DNA of 47,993 nucleotides from Noviherbaspirillum humi (lineage in GTDB: Bacteria; Pseudomonadota; Gammaproteobacteria; Burkholderiales; Burkholderiaceae_D), in NCBI RefSeq assembly GCF_900188095.1, contig NZ_FZOT01000025.1:1-47993 (forward strand), written 5' to 3'. The first letter of the stretch is position 1. Each line of letters begins with the position of its first letter. The notes under the pieces were generated by a model. The model saw nothing but the letters and a program-made list of their open reading frames with translations. It was not told where the DNA came from and did no database searches. A program made the translations under genes and the position numbers. This document shows positions 18,612 through 26,713 of the stretch, in pieces.

Positions 18612-20093
18612 ATGACGCAGATCGCAGTGAAGGAAGTTGTCCACTACAGTCAGCCGGAAACCGTTACCGACCGGCAAATCGATTCGAAGACGCTCTATTT
18701 CCAGCTTGACGGCAGCCCCGACGACGCGGCGCTGGCCGAGGGCGCCGATTACCTGCGCCGGCAGCTGGCCCAGGCGCGCGACCTGGAATGCGACCTGCCG
18801 GCCGAGCCGGCAGGCATACAGGCATGGATCGAGGCCAATACCCGCCAGGTCGGCCAGCAGTACGCCGCCTACCTGGAAGCACGCAAGGCCGGCGCGCCGC
18901 GGCGCTATTTCGGCAGCAAGGCCCACGCCCTCTATTTCCTCCAGTCGGTCGCGCCGACCAAGCTGGTGGACGGCTCCTGGCTCTACGGCCTGGTCGCGCG
19001 CTGGCGCGAAGCCCGATTCGCGCCGCTGATTCGCATCTACCTCGAAGAACTGGGAGAGGGGGTGCCGGACAAGAATCATGTGGCAATCTACCGCCGCCTG
19101 CTCGACACCCATGGCTGCACCCGATGGCAGGACCTCGACGACAGCCGCTTCGTCCAGGGCGCGATCCAGCTGGCGCTGGCGCACCATGCCGCCGACTTCC
19201 TGCCGGAAGTGATCGGCTTCAATCTTGGCTACGAACAGCTGCCGCTGCATCTGCTGATCACGTCCTACGAGCTGAACGAACTCGGCATCGATCCGTATTA
19301 CTTCACGCTGCATGTCACCGTCGACAATGCCGCCTCCGGCCATGCCCGCATGGCGATGCAGGGCCTGCTCGACGCGCTGCCGCGCGCGGCGGACGGCGCC
19401 GAGTTCTACCGACGCGTGAGGGATGGCTACCGCCTGAACATGCTCGGCGCCGGCACCACCTCCGTCATCGCCGACTTCGACCTGGAGCGCGAACTGCTGC
19501 ATGTGCTGGCATCGAAATGCGCCGTGGGCAGCTACATGCATTCCAACTACTGCCGCATCGGCGGCAAGTCGGTCAACCAGTGGCTGGCCGATCCCGCGCA
19601 GTTGCCCGGCTTTCTCGACGCCATGCAGCAGGCCGGCTGGATACGGCGCCACGCCCATCCGGAGCAGAGCCGCTTCTGGAAACTCATCCAGGGCGAGCAT
19701 GCCGAGATGTTCGGCGTGTTCAACGCGTATGAGCGCCAGGTGATCCACGACTGGATCGCCGGCGACAGCCTGCATGGCGCCCGCAACCGGCCGCTCAGCT
19801 ACAAGGCAAAGCGCCGGCTGCTCGATGCGCCGGAACCCGAGCCGCGTGCGGAAGCCCATGCGGGCGCGCCGCGCGGGGTGCTGCGCCGTCATCCTTCCCC
19901 GCCGGGACAAACGCCGCAGGGGGCCGATGATTTCAGCCGCGAACTGCGCGAGCTGGAAGACCGGCTGGCCAGCCTGCCGGGACGCGACGCCATGATGGAC
20001 ATGCTGAGTCCGCTGCTGGCGCCGTCACTCCATCACTCCGCGGCGGGCATGATGGCCACCCGCATCTACGCCCGGCTGCTCGACCAAGCCTGA
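18612..20093 (+). CDS. Iron-containing redox enzyme family protein (haem-oxygenase-like diiron fold)
   Basis: 493 residues from ATG 18612 (MTQIAVKEVVHYS); ATG 18585 is an alternative, and neither has a strong ribosome binding site. Residues 95-330 fit the haem-oxygenase-like diiron oxidase superfamily (PF14518 type): an EELGEG motif at 145-150, the GYE motif at 207-209, and the HVTVDNAASGHA helix at 234-245 that supplies His/Asp/His ligands. Members catalyse oxidative C-C, C-N or N-oxygenation chemistry, and many remain uncharacterised. The first 90 residues and the charged tail after about 400 (proline-rich linker and helical end) extend beyond the core. It is a single gene facing away from gntR and followed by mscL, so the context gives no substrate. 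The fold call is fairly sure; the reaction is unknown. Confidence 0.75.
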   Translation: MTQIAVKEVVHYSQPETVTDRQIDSKTLYFQLDGSPDDAALAEGADYLRRQLAQARDLECDLPAEPAGIQAWIEANTRQVGQQYAAYLEARKAGAPRRYFGSKAHALYFLQSVAPTKLVDGSWLYGLVARWREARFAPLIRIYLEELGEGVPDKNHVAIYRRLLDTHGCTRWQDLDDSRFVQGAIQLALAHHAADFLPEVIGFNLGYEQLPLHLLITSYELNELGIDPYYFTLHVTVDNAASGHARMAMQGLLDALPRAADGAEFYRRVRDGYRLNMLGAGTTSVIADFDLERELLHVLASKCAVGSYMHSNYCRIGGKSVNQWLADPAQLPGFLDAMQQAGWIRRHAHPEQSRFWKLIQGEHAEMFGVFNAYERQVIHDWIAGDSLHGARNRPLSYKAKRRLLDAPEPEPRAEAHAGAPRGVLRRHPSPPGQTPQGADDFSRELRELEDRLASLPGRDAMMDMLSPLLAPSLHHSAAGMMATRIYARLLDQA

Positions 20094-20189
20094 ACGCCGC
20101 GATCCGGGATCGCAAATTTCCACGCAGCATGCGTTTTTCTCCGATAATCGACGCTTCCACCACCGTCAATTCATCCGGAGAAAACAGGC

Positions 20190-20627
20190 ATGGGCATGCT
20201 GCAGGAATTCAAGGCGTTCGCCGTCAAGGGCAATGTGATCGACCTCGCGGTCGGCGTCATCATCGGCGCGGCTTTCGGCAAGATCGTCGACTCGCTGGTG
20301 CAGGACGTCATCATGCCCCTTGCCGGCAGCATCATCGGCGGACTGGACTTCAGCAGCTACTACCTGCCGCTCAACGGCCAGGGCACGACACTGCCGCTGG
20401 CGGAAGCGAAAAAGGCGGGCGCGGTGCTGGCCTACGGCAGCTTCATTACCGTCTCACTCAATTTCCTGATCCTGGCCTTCGTCATCTTCCAGATGGTGCG
20501 GCTGTTCAACCGCCTGCGCGGCACGGAAAAGCCGACGCCGGTGGAGATCGTCGAACCGGTCACGCCGGAAGACGTGGTGCTGCTGCGCGAGATCCGGGAT
20601 TCCCTGAAACAGCGGCAGCCGGGCTGA
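20190..20627 (+). CDS. mscL: Large-conductance mechanosensitive channel MscL
   Basis: 145 residues, family-typical. The start ATG 20190 has GGAG about ten bases upstream; ATG 20196 is possible. MscL is a homopentamer in the inner membrane that opens under membrane tension and protects cells during osmotic downshock. The N-terminal helix and pore-lining TM1 are textbook: [20 protein letters not shown] followed by [18 protein letters not shown]. The periplasmic loop is [16 protein letters not shown]2 is [19 protein letters not shown], and the C-terminal bundle helix is [16 protein letters not shown] voltage-gated-type channel gene follows about 100 bases downstream, possibly co-transcribed. Confidence 0.96.
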   Translation: MGMLQEFKAFAVKGNVIDLAVGVIIGAAFGKIVDSLVQDVIMPLAGSIIGGLDFSSYYLPLNGQGTTLPLAEAKKAGAVLAYGSFITVSLNFLILAFVIFQMVRLFNRLRGTEKPTPVEIVEPVTPEDVVLLREIRDSLKQRQPG

Positions 20628-20732
20628 GCACGCATTGTCCGTGACAGCGGACCGGCCTGATGCAGCGGCTTGGCCCGGCGCATGCCGTCCCCTCGGCACC
20701 GGCACTACAATGGCGGTTCATCTCATCTCGCC

Positions 20733-21602
20733 ATGAAGAAATCCACGTCCGATCCGCTACCGGCGCCCAACCCGCCGCCGGACTACGGCCGCCCCGAAGG
20801 CGGCCTGCGGCGCAGGCTCTACGCCATCATCTTCGAGGCCAACACGCCGGCCGGGCGCCTGTTCGACCTGGTCCTGGTCGGCGCCATCCTGGCCAGCATC
20901 TTCGTCGTGATGATGGACACGGTGCCCAGTTACAGCGCGCGCTACGGCACGGCGATCAATTTCCTGGAGTGGGGCTTCACCGCGCTCTTCACCATCGAAT
21001 ACCTGCTGCGGATCTATTGCGTGCGCCACCCGCTGCGCTACGCCACCAGCTTCTACGGCATCATCGATTTTCTCTCCATCCTGCCGACCTATCTCGCGCT
21101 GTTCATGCCGGAGGCCCATTTCCTGATGGAAGTGCGGGTGCTGCGCCTGCTTCGCATCTTCCGCATCCTCAAGCTCACCATGTATGTGGCGGAGTACCAG
21201 ATGCTGGGCGAAGCGCTGAATGCCAGCAAGCGCAAGATCCTGGTCTTCATCTTCTTCGTGCTGATGGTGGTGCTGCTGATGGGCACCGTGATGTACGTAG
21301 TCGAAGGGCCGGAGAACGGCTTCGACAGCATCCCCCGCTCCATCTACTGGGCCATCGTCACCCTCACCACCGTCGGCTATGGCGACATGACGCCCAAGAC
21401 CGACATCGGCCGCATGATCGCTTCCCTGATGATGCTGCTCGGTTGGGGCACGCTGGCGGTGCCCACCGGCATCGTCACCGCCGAGATGACGAGTCGCCGC
21501 GGACGCGCGGCGCCCGCCCGTGCCTGTCCCAATTGCCGCAGCGAAGGCCATGATTCCCATGCCCGCTTCTGCAAGGATTGCGGCGCGCCGCTGAGTTCGT
21601 GA
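20733..21602 (+). CDS. Voltage-gated-type potassium channel (ion transporter) with C-terminal zinc ribbon
   Basis: 289 residues from ATG 20733. It has the six-helix Kv plan: S1 (FDLVLVGAILASIFVVMMDT), S2-S3 with the acidic residue in FTIEYLLRIYCV, the arginine-bearing S4 (RVLRLLRIFRILKL, 135-148), S5 (KILVFIFFVLMVVLLMGTVM), the pore helix, and the K+ filter TTVGYGD at 212-218, then S6. The cytoplasmic tail ends in a CPNC...CKDC zinc ribbon (Cys265, 268, 280, 283), seen on some bacterial ion transporters but absent from classic KvAP-type channels. It should conduct potassium across the inner membrane. The adjacent mscL suggests a shared osmotic role, though this is only positional. Confidence 0.9.
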   Translation: MKKSTSDPLPAPNPPPDYGRPEGGLRRRLYAIIFEANTPAGRLFDLVLVGAILASIFVVMMDTVPSYSARYGTAINFLEWGFTALFTIEYLLRIYCVRHPLRYATSFYGIIDFLSILPTYLALFMPEAHFLMEVRVLRLLRIFRILKLTMYVAEYQMLGEALNASKRKILVFIFFVLMVVLLMGTVMYVVEGPENGFDSIPRSIYWAIVTLTTVGYGDMTPKTDIGRMIASLMMLLGWGTLAVPTGIVTAEMTSRRGRAAPARACPNCRSEGHDSHARFCKDCGAPLSS

Positions 21603-21693
21603 AACGCGGCTTTCCCGGCGTTACTTCCGGTCGCACTCGTGTTAGCCTGCGGTTTTCCCTGTTTCCTGCGTCGATGCCGCGCCCGCCTTTCCG

Positions 21694-22077
21694 ATGCTTC
21701 GAATCCTCATTGCCGACAGCAGCCTGACCGCCCGCAAAACCCTGGCCTCCGTGCTGGAGAACGCTTCCTGCGAGGTGGTCGGCGAAGCCAATACCGCCGC
21801 CCATTGCCTGTCACTGGCGGCGGCGCTCAACCCGCAGATCATCTGCGTCGATCCCACCTTCTCCGACCGCAGCGATGCCGGCCTGCTCGCCGAGCTGCAT
21901 GCGCAGCAGCCGAAAGCGGTGATCCTGGTGCTGTCCGGCGGCATGGACGAAGCCATGGTGAAGACGGCGCTGGCCAGCGGCGTGGCCGGCTTCATCGTCA
22001 AGCCCTACAGCGCCGACAAGGTATTGACCGCCCTGCGGGCGGCGGTGCTCAAGGTGGTGAAGCAGGCGCGGACCTGA
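21694..22077 (+). CDS. Single-domain response regulator (CheY-like receiver)
   Basis: 127 residues, a receiver domain only. It has the phosphoacceptor Asp53 (IICVDPTF), the switch residue Ser81 (VLVLSGGMDEAMV), and the conserved Lys103 in GFIVKPYSADKV. The acidic pair near the N-terminus is reduced to one residue (ILIADSS, Asp8), which may weaken Mg2+ binding. There is no output domain, so it should act by protein contact, for example in a phosphorelay or chemotaxis-like pathway. The hybrid kinase at 23681 is the nearest possible partner, but it has its own receiver and lies beyond a divergent gene, so the link is speculative. Confidence 0.85.
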   Translation: MLRILIADSSLTARKTLASVLENASCEVVGEANTAAHCLSLAAALNPQIICVDPTFSDRSDAGLLAELHAQQPKAVILVLSGGMDEAMVKTALASGVAGFIVKPYSADKVLTALRAAVLKVVKQART

Positions 22078-22086
22078 CCCCGCAGA

Positions 22087-23220
22087 TCAGAACAGGTCCA
22101 GCTGCGGCGTCCCAGGCCCGGGCCGGCGGCGCCGCGTGTCGGCCTGGATTTCTGGCGGAACCGCGAACAGGTCGGTCCGCAATCCCAGCCTTTCATTGTT
22201 CAGCTTGAGCCGCTTGCAGGCGAGCTGGAATCGCTGGCGCAGCAGGTCGGCGAAGACGCCGGTGCCGCTCATGCGGCTGCCGAAGCTGGCATCGTAAAGC
22301 TTCCCGCCGCGCATCTGCGCCAGCAGCGACTGCACATGGGCGGCGCGCAGCGGGTAGTGCGCCTGCAGCCATTCCTGGAACAAGCCTGCGACTTCCCGCG
22401 GCAGGCGCAGCAGGATGTAGGCCGCCGATTCGGCGCCGGCCTCGGCGGCGCTCCCGAGGATGGCTTCCAGCTCCATGTCGGTGACGGCCGGAACCACCGG
22501 CGCCACCAGCACGCCCACCGGGATGCCGGCCTCGCTCAGGCGCCGCATGGCGGCAAGGCGACGCGCCGGGGCGCTGGCGCGGGGTTCCAGGGTGCGGGAA
22601 ATTTCATTCTTCAGGCTGGTGACGGAAACGAAGACCCGCACCAGGCTCTTCTTCGCCATGCGCGCCAGAATGTCGATGTCGCGCGTCACCAAACCGGATT
22701 TGGTGGTGATCGACAGGGGATGGCTGAAGCGCTCCATGACTTGCAGCACCGAGCGGGTGATGCCCAGGTCGCGCTCGATCGGCTGATAGGGGTCGGTATT
22801 GCCGCCCACCACGATTACTTGCGGCACATAGCCCTTGCGCGACAATTCCTTCTCCAGCAGCGCCGCCGCGTTTTCCTTGGCGAACAGCCGGGTCTCGAAA
22901 TCCAGCCCGGCCGACAGGCCGAGATAGGCATGGCTCGGCCGGGCATAGCAATAGATGCAGCCGTGCTCGCAGCCTTGGTAGGGATTGAGGGAGGCGTCGA
23001 AGGGGATGTCGGGCGACTGGTTGCGGCTGATGATGCTGCGCGCGTCATGCAGCCGGACGACGGTCTCCGGCCGCGACGGCGGGTCGGCTTCGTCCTCCAC
23101 AGCCTGCTCCACCTCTGCCTCGCGCCGCCACTGCTCGAAGCGGCTGCGCTCGTTCGAAAGCGCGCCCCGGCCCTTGATCGGCGCAGCGGGACGGTATGCA
23201 GGGGGCGGGGCAGGCGGCAT
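22087..23220 (-). CDS. PA0069 family radical SAM protein (spore-photoproduct-lyase-like)
   Basis: 377 residues from ATG 23220; a GTG at 23244 is rejected because it lies inside the LexA operator. It has a radical SAM cysteine motif (GCEHGCIYCYARPSHAYLG, CxxxCxxC) and family blocks RSIISRNQSPDIPFDASLNP, VVGGNTDPYQPIERDLGITR, SITTKSGLVTRDIDIL and VFVSVTSL. The family, named after Pseudomonas PA0069, is related to SplB-type enzymes and has no settled function. The SAM domain should bind a 4Fe-4S cluster and make a 5'-deoxyadenosyl radical. The LexA box immediately upstream suggests DNA-damage induction, which would fit a repair-type role. The gene stands alone on the minus strand, convergent with the response regulator. 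Confidence 0.88.
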   Translation of the reverse strand: MPPAPPPAYRPAAPIKGRGALSNERSRFEQWRREAEVEQAVEDEADPPSRPETVVRLHDARSIISRNQSPDIPFDASLNPYQGCEHGCIYCYARPSHAYLGLSAGLDFETRLFAKENAAALLEKELSRKGYVPQVIVVGGNTDPYQPIERDLGITRSVLQVMERFSHPLSITTKSGLVTRDIDILARMAKKSLVRVFVSVTSLKNEISRTLEPRASAPARRLAAMRRLSEAGIPVGVLVAPVVPAVTDMELEAILGSAAEAGAESAAYILLRLPREVAGLFQEWLQAHYPLRAAHVQSLLAQMRGGKLYDASFGSRMSGTGVFADLLRQRFQLACKRLKLNNERLGLRTDLFAVPPEIQADTRRRRPGPGTPQLDLF

Positions 23221-23226
23221 GGCGAA

Positions 23227-23250
23227 TATACTGTTCAAAAACACAGTATA
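23227..23250. promoter_or_regulatory. LexA (SOS) box upstream of the radical SAM gene
   Basis: Near-perfect palindrome TATACTGT-N8-ACAGTATA, with the core CTGT-N8-ACAG exactly matching the proteobacterial LexA consensus spacing. It ends six bases before the ATG at 23220. A TATACT hexamer at its left edge on the minus strand could serve as the -10, so LexA would block RNA polymerase directly. Confidence 0.8.
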
Positions 23251-23312
23251 TCGGAATGCCGCTTCTTCTTTACTGCGCTATCGGATATCTGCTCCGTCGC
23301 GGCGCCTGGCTC

Positions 23313-23429
23313 CTACAGTAAGCTATGGGCAATGGCCGCGATTCCGCCCAAGGCAATCGCAACGCCCGAAAAAAACTGCAGGCAGCCGGCCGGCGTGGAT
23401 AGCTTGTCGCGAATCATTTCTTTCATCAT
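23313..23429 (-). CDS. Small membrane protein (37-38 residues)
   Basis: Begins MMKEMIRDKLSTPAGCLQFF and ends with one hydrophobic helix (SGVAIALGGIAAIAHSLL). ATG 23429 or 23426 is preceded by GGAGGG, a strong ribosome binding site at proper spacing, which is the main support. A single-pass inner-membrane peptide of unknown role is most likely. It sits between the radical SAM gene (same strand, downstream) and the divergent kinase gene; about 90 bases and the LexA box separate it from the radical SAM gene. Confidence 0.55.
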   Translation of the reverse strand: MMKEMIRDKLSTPAGCLQFFSGVAIALGGIAAIAHSLL

Positions 23430-23680
23430 GTTTCCCTCCATCGGCAAGAGGCCGGGAAGCAAAGCAGTATGACCGGGTTGTGGCTCCGGAATTCCGGCGA
23501 TCGGCAAAGCCGTGTGATGAGAAATCCTGGTGCAGTCGTTCGCAGAGTCGAAAATGCCGGTCGACGCGGCCTTCCCGGTCGGCGAGAATGATGAGCCTTC
23601 TCAGTCCGGAGGCATTTCCCCGGATTTACGCTCCGGCCGCATTGTCTATCTGCCGTTCCTGTATCGCCGAGTCCCATCCC

Positions 23681-25672
23681 ATGCTTGCAAGCCGGTATGA
23701 AATGCCCCTGGTCCTGATATCCATCCTGGTGGCCATCTTCGCGTCCTACACCGCCCTCAGCCTGGCGGAGCGGGTGACGCGCTCGGCCGGCCGCGCGGCG
23801 CGGCTCTGGATCGCCGGCGGCGCGCTGGCCATGGGCACCGGCATCTGGGCCATGCACTTCATCGGCATGCTGGCCTTCCGCCTGCCGATAGCCATCGGCT
23901 TCGACTTCACCATCACCCTGCTCTCGCTGCTGCTGCCCATCCTGGTGTCCGGCATGGCGCTGTGGCAGGTCAGTCAGCCCCAGCTGCCGCGCAAGCGCCT
24001 CGTCGCCGGCGCCCTGCTGATGGGTCTCGGCATCAACGCCATGCATTACACCGGCATGGCCGCCATGCGCATGGATCCTGGCATTCATTACGACAGCCGC
24101 CTTTTCGCCGCCTCGGTGGTGATCGCGGTGCTGGCTTCCGGCGCCGCTCTGTGGATCGCCTTCCGGCTGCGCGGCAATCTGCCCAATGTCTGGCAGCCGC
24201 GGGCCGGCGCCGCCATCCTCATGGGGATCGCCATCGCCGGCATGCATTACACCGGCATGGCCGCCGCCAGCTTTCCGCTCGGCAGCGTATGCCTTGCCGC
24301 CGGCGCCGGCTTCAGCCTGGACGGGCTCGCCATCATGGTCATCCTCGCCACCTTCGGCGTGCTCGGCGTCACCATGATGGCGTCCATCTACGATGCCAAG
24401 CTGGAGGCGCGTTCGCGCATCCTGGCGATGTCGGTCGCCACCGCCGAAGAACGCCAGCAACTGCTGCTGCGCGAGCGCGAAGCCCGCGCCGAGGCGGAGC
24501 GCCTGAGCGACATGAAGGATGAGTTCCTGGCGACGCTCTCGCACGAGCTGCGCACGCCGCTCAACGCGGTGCTCGGCTGGACCCAGCTGCTGCGCATGAA
24601 ACGCGGCGACGAAGCGACGCTGGCGCGCGGACTGGAAACCATCGAGCGCAATGCGCGCGCCCAGGCGCAGCTGATCGACGATCTGCTCGACATGAGCCGC
24701 ATCCTCTCCGGCAAGATCCGCATCGAGATGCAGCGGGTGGATCTGGCTGCGTGCGTCGCCGCGGCGCTGGAAACAGTGCGGCCGGCGGCCATGGCGAAGT
24801 CCATCCGCCTGCAGGCTGAACTGGCGCCAAATGCCGGCACGGTGAGCGGCGACCCGAACCGCCTGCAGCAGGTGCTGTGGAATCTGCTGTCGAACGCGGT
24901 CAAGTTCACGCCGGAAGGCGGCATGGTGGCTATCAGTCTCACAGTGGAAGGTGATGATGCGGTGGTTACGGTAACGGACAGCGGCATCGGCATCGCGCCG
25001 GATTTCCTGCCGCATGTGTTCGACCGATTCCGCCAGGCCGACGCCTCCACCACGCGCCAGCATGGCGGGCTGGGCCTCGGCTTGTCGATCGTGCGGCATC
25101 TGGCGGAATTGCATGGCGGCGCGGTAAGCGCCAGCAGCAGCGGCGCGGGGCAGGGCGCCACATTCACCTTGCGCTTGCCGGTGGCAGGCAGCGACGCGGC
25201 CGTCCGCGCCGAGAAGACCGATCCGGGCCAGGCAAGCAGGGATCTGCCTGCGGCGCGCGACCTGGGCAACCTGAGCGGCATTCGGGTGCTGGTGGTGGAC
25301 GACCAGGACGACGCCCGCGATCTGGTGGAGCGCATCCTCCAGAATTGCGGCGCCGTCACGATCGGCGCGTCCAGCGCCGGCCAGGCGCTGAGCCTTGTCG
25401 AGCAGGCCCCGCCCGACGTGATCGTCAGCGACATCGGCATGCCCGGCATGGATGGCTTCGAATTCATGCGCCGGGTGCGCGCGTTCGGCGCGGCCCGCGG
25501 CGGCGACGTGCCGGCGGTCGCGCTCACCGCCTTCAGCCGCGCCGAAGATCAGAAGCGGGCGCTCCAGGCGGGCTTCAATCACTATCTCTCCAAACCCTTC
25601 GAGCCGGCCGATCTGGTCGACTGCGTCGCCGGCCTGACGACGCAAGCGCGCGCCGCCAATCCGGTTCAGTGA
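23681..25672 (+). CDS. Hybrid sensor histidine kinase with MHYT sensor domain
   Basis: 663 residues from ATG 23681; ATG 23702 is an alternative, and ribosome binding sites are weak. The N-terminus is a seven-helix MHYT domain with the three diagnostic motifs: MHF (58-60, in WAMHFIGM), MHYT (121-124) and MHYT (188-191). It is thought to bind copper and sense oxygen, CO or NO. A coiled linker (EERQQLLLREREARAEAERL) leads to the HisKA dimerisation helix with the phosphorylated His288 (FLATLSHELRTPLNAVLGW). The ATPase domain has the N box NLLSNAVKFTPEGG, G1 DSGIGI and G2 GGLGLGLSIV. A receiver domain occupies 534-650 with Asp584 and Lys638. There is no output domain or cognate regulator beside it. 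The gene overlaps the convergent SGNH hydrolase gene by seven bases. Confidence 0.93.
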   Translation: MLASRYEMPLVLISILVAIFASYTALSLAERVTRSAGRAARLWIAGGALAMGTGIWAMHFIGMLAFRLPIAIGFDFTITLLSLLLPILVSGMALWQVSQPQLPRKRLVAGALLMGLGINAMHYTGMAAMRMDPGIHYDSRLFAASVVIAVLASGAALWIAFRLRGNLPNVWQPRAGAAILMGIAIAGMHYTGMAAASFPLGSVCLAAGAGFSLDGLAIMVILATFGVLGVTMMASIYDAKLEARSRILAMSVATAEERQQLLLREREARAEAERLSDMKDEFLATLSHELRTPLNAVLGWTQLLRMKRGDEATLARGLETIERNARAQAQLIDDLLDMSRILSGKIRIEMQRVDLAACVAAALETVRPAAMAKSIRLQAELAPNAGTVSGDPNRLQQVLWNLLSNAVKFTPEGGMVAISLTVEGDDAVVTVTDSGIGIAPDFLPHVFDRFRQADASTTRQHGGLGLGLSIVRHLAELHGGAVSASSSGAGQGATFTLRLPVAGSDAAVRAEKTDPGQASRDLPAARDLGNLSGIRVLVVDDQDDARDLVERILQNCGAVTIGASSAGQALSLVEQAPPDVIVSDIGMPGMDGFEFMRRVRAFGAARGGDVPAVALTAFSRAEDQKRALQAGFNHYLSKPFEPADLVDCVAGLTTQARAANPVQ

Positions 25673-26379
25673 GCCGCGCCGAGCAGACGCGCGCCGCGGC
25701 GGCCATCCGCCGGTTCCGTCACCGTCCGCACGATGGCCTGGGCGATCTTCGCGCCGCCGATGCTGGACGGCTCGATCGGATTGGCGTAGTCCTCCGGCCG
25801 GCTGCAGATCTGGCGCAGGTCGAGCATGGTCAGCCCGTGCTCCACGCCCACCCGGATGATGGCATCGTTGAATGCCGCCAGCGCGGCGGCGGTCTGGCGC
25901 TGGTATTGGCGATCGGGGAAGTTGCCGTTGTAGATGGTGCAGGTGACGAGCGGCAGGCCGCGCGCCAGGCAGGCGCCGATCGCCTTGCGGTAGTTCGCCT
26001 CGAACTCGCCCGCCGCGTCGCCCAGCAAGATCATCGCCTCCGCCACCGTTTTCGCCGGCGCGCGCAGCACCTGCTGCGAGCCGAGCGCATCGTTGCCGCC
26101 GATGCTCAGCACCAGGTGGCTGGCATCGGCCGGCAAGCGCGCCAGCTGCGACGGAATGCCGCGCGTCGTGGCGCCATCCACCGCCAGCAGGCTGGCCTTC
26201 CAGCTGCCGGGCAGGCGCTCGCGCACCTGTGCGATCACATCCGGCTTGCCGCCGGTATAGCTGCCGTTGTCGAAGATCGAATCACCGAGAAGGATGAGAT
26301 GGGGCATGGCGGCGAAGGCCCGCGGCATGGCCAGCATGGCCATTGCCTGAGCGAGGAAGTGTCGGCGGTAAGCATCCAT
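25666..26379 (-). CDS. SGNH/GDSL hydrolase family protein
   Basis: 237 residues with a hydrophobic N-terminus (FLAQAMAMLAMPRAFAAM) that may be a signal or anchor. Block I is LILLGDSIFDNGSY with the nucleophile Ser34. Block II Gly falls in VDGATTRGIPSQL, and block III is VLSIGGNDALGSQQ (GGND, 94-97). The usual block V Asp-x-x-His is not present: the equivalent region reads ANPIEPSSIGGAKIAQAI, a variant I associate with a subgroup of GDSL proteins. The catalytic base is therefore unclear. It is expected to be an esterase or deacylase; the substrate is unknown. It is convergent with the kinase gene, the last seven bases overlapping. Confidence 0.85.
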   Translation of the reverse strand: MDAYRRHFLAQAMAMLAMPRAFAAMPHLILLGDSIFDNGSYTGGKPDVIAQVRERLPGSWKASLLAVDGATTRGIPSQLARLPADASHLVLSIGGNDALGSQQVLRAPAKTVAEAMILLGDAAGEFEANYRKAIGACLARGLPLVTCTIYNGNFPDRQYQRQTAAALAAFNDAIIRVGVEHGLTMLDLRQICSRPEDYANPIEPSSIGGAKIAQAIVRTVTEPADGRRGARLLGAAH

Positions 26380-26713
26380 GGAAAAATCACAGCAGCCTGC
26401 TTCTGCCTGCAGCCAACCCCGGTGGGCGCCACATCAGGCAGCACTGCATTGACAGATTTCCATGACTGATGGTTCTATCCCGAAGCTAAGTTCCGGGCAG
26501 GCGCTCCGCCTGCCATTCAGGTTTTCCATGCATGAAGCCAGAATGCGAAAACGCCGGGCATGCGCGACGTTACCGCTCAAGGTAAAAATCGCGCCTTTGT
26601 CATGCGCTGCGTAGCGCTTGTTGGCGATAGGCGTTGAAGGCGGTCCCGTTCAGGGTCTGGCTGTCAGAGATTGTTCCGTCATCTTTGATGCTGTAGTCCA
26701 GCTTGACTTGGGC
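26380..26713. other. Intergenic stretch with a hairpin and a coding-like tail
   Basis: About 330 bases. A perfect GGCAGGCG/CGCCTGCC hairpin sits at 26496-26514 without a T tract. Directly after the parA stop on the minus strand, 37 further codons stay open in the same frame (26603-26713, containing KLDYSIKDDGTISDSQ) and end at TGA 26600-26602; this looks protein-like but has no start codon. Confidence 0.4.

Noticed and set aside
18477-19910. Long minus-strand frame opposite the diiron protein gene
   Set aside because: The plus-strand product has the metal-ligand motifs of a known superfamily; the reverse product does not resemble a protein.
23221-23244. GTG start at 23244 for the radical SAM gene
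   Set aside because: It lies inside the LexA palindrome, and the extra residues are not family-like; ATG 23220 is preferred.
23426-25645. Long minus-strand frame opposite the MHYT kinase
   Set aside because: Antisense shadow of an unmistakable kinase gene; no domain, and composition is typical of reversed GC-rich codons.
26496-26514. Hairpin GGCAGGCG/CGCCTGCC as terminator of parA
   Set aside because: It has no T tract on either strand and lies about 200 bases past the stop; kept only as part of the intergenic description.
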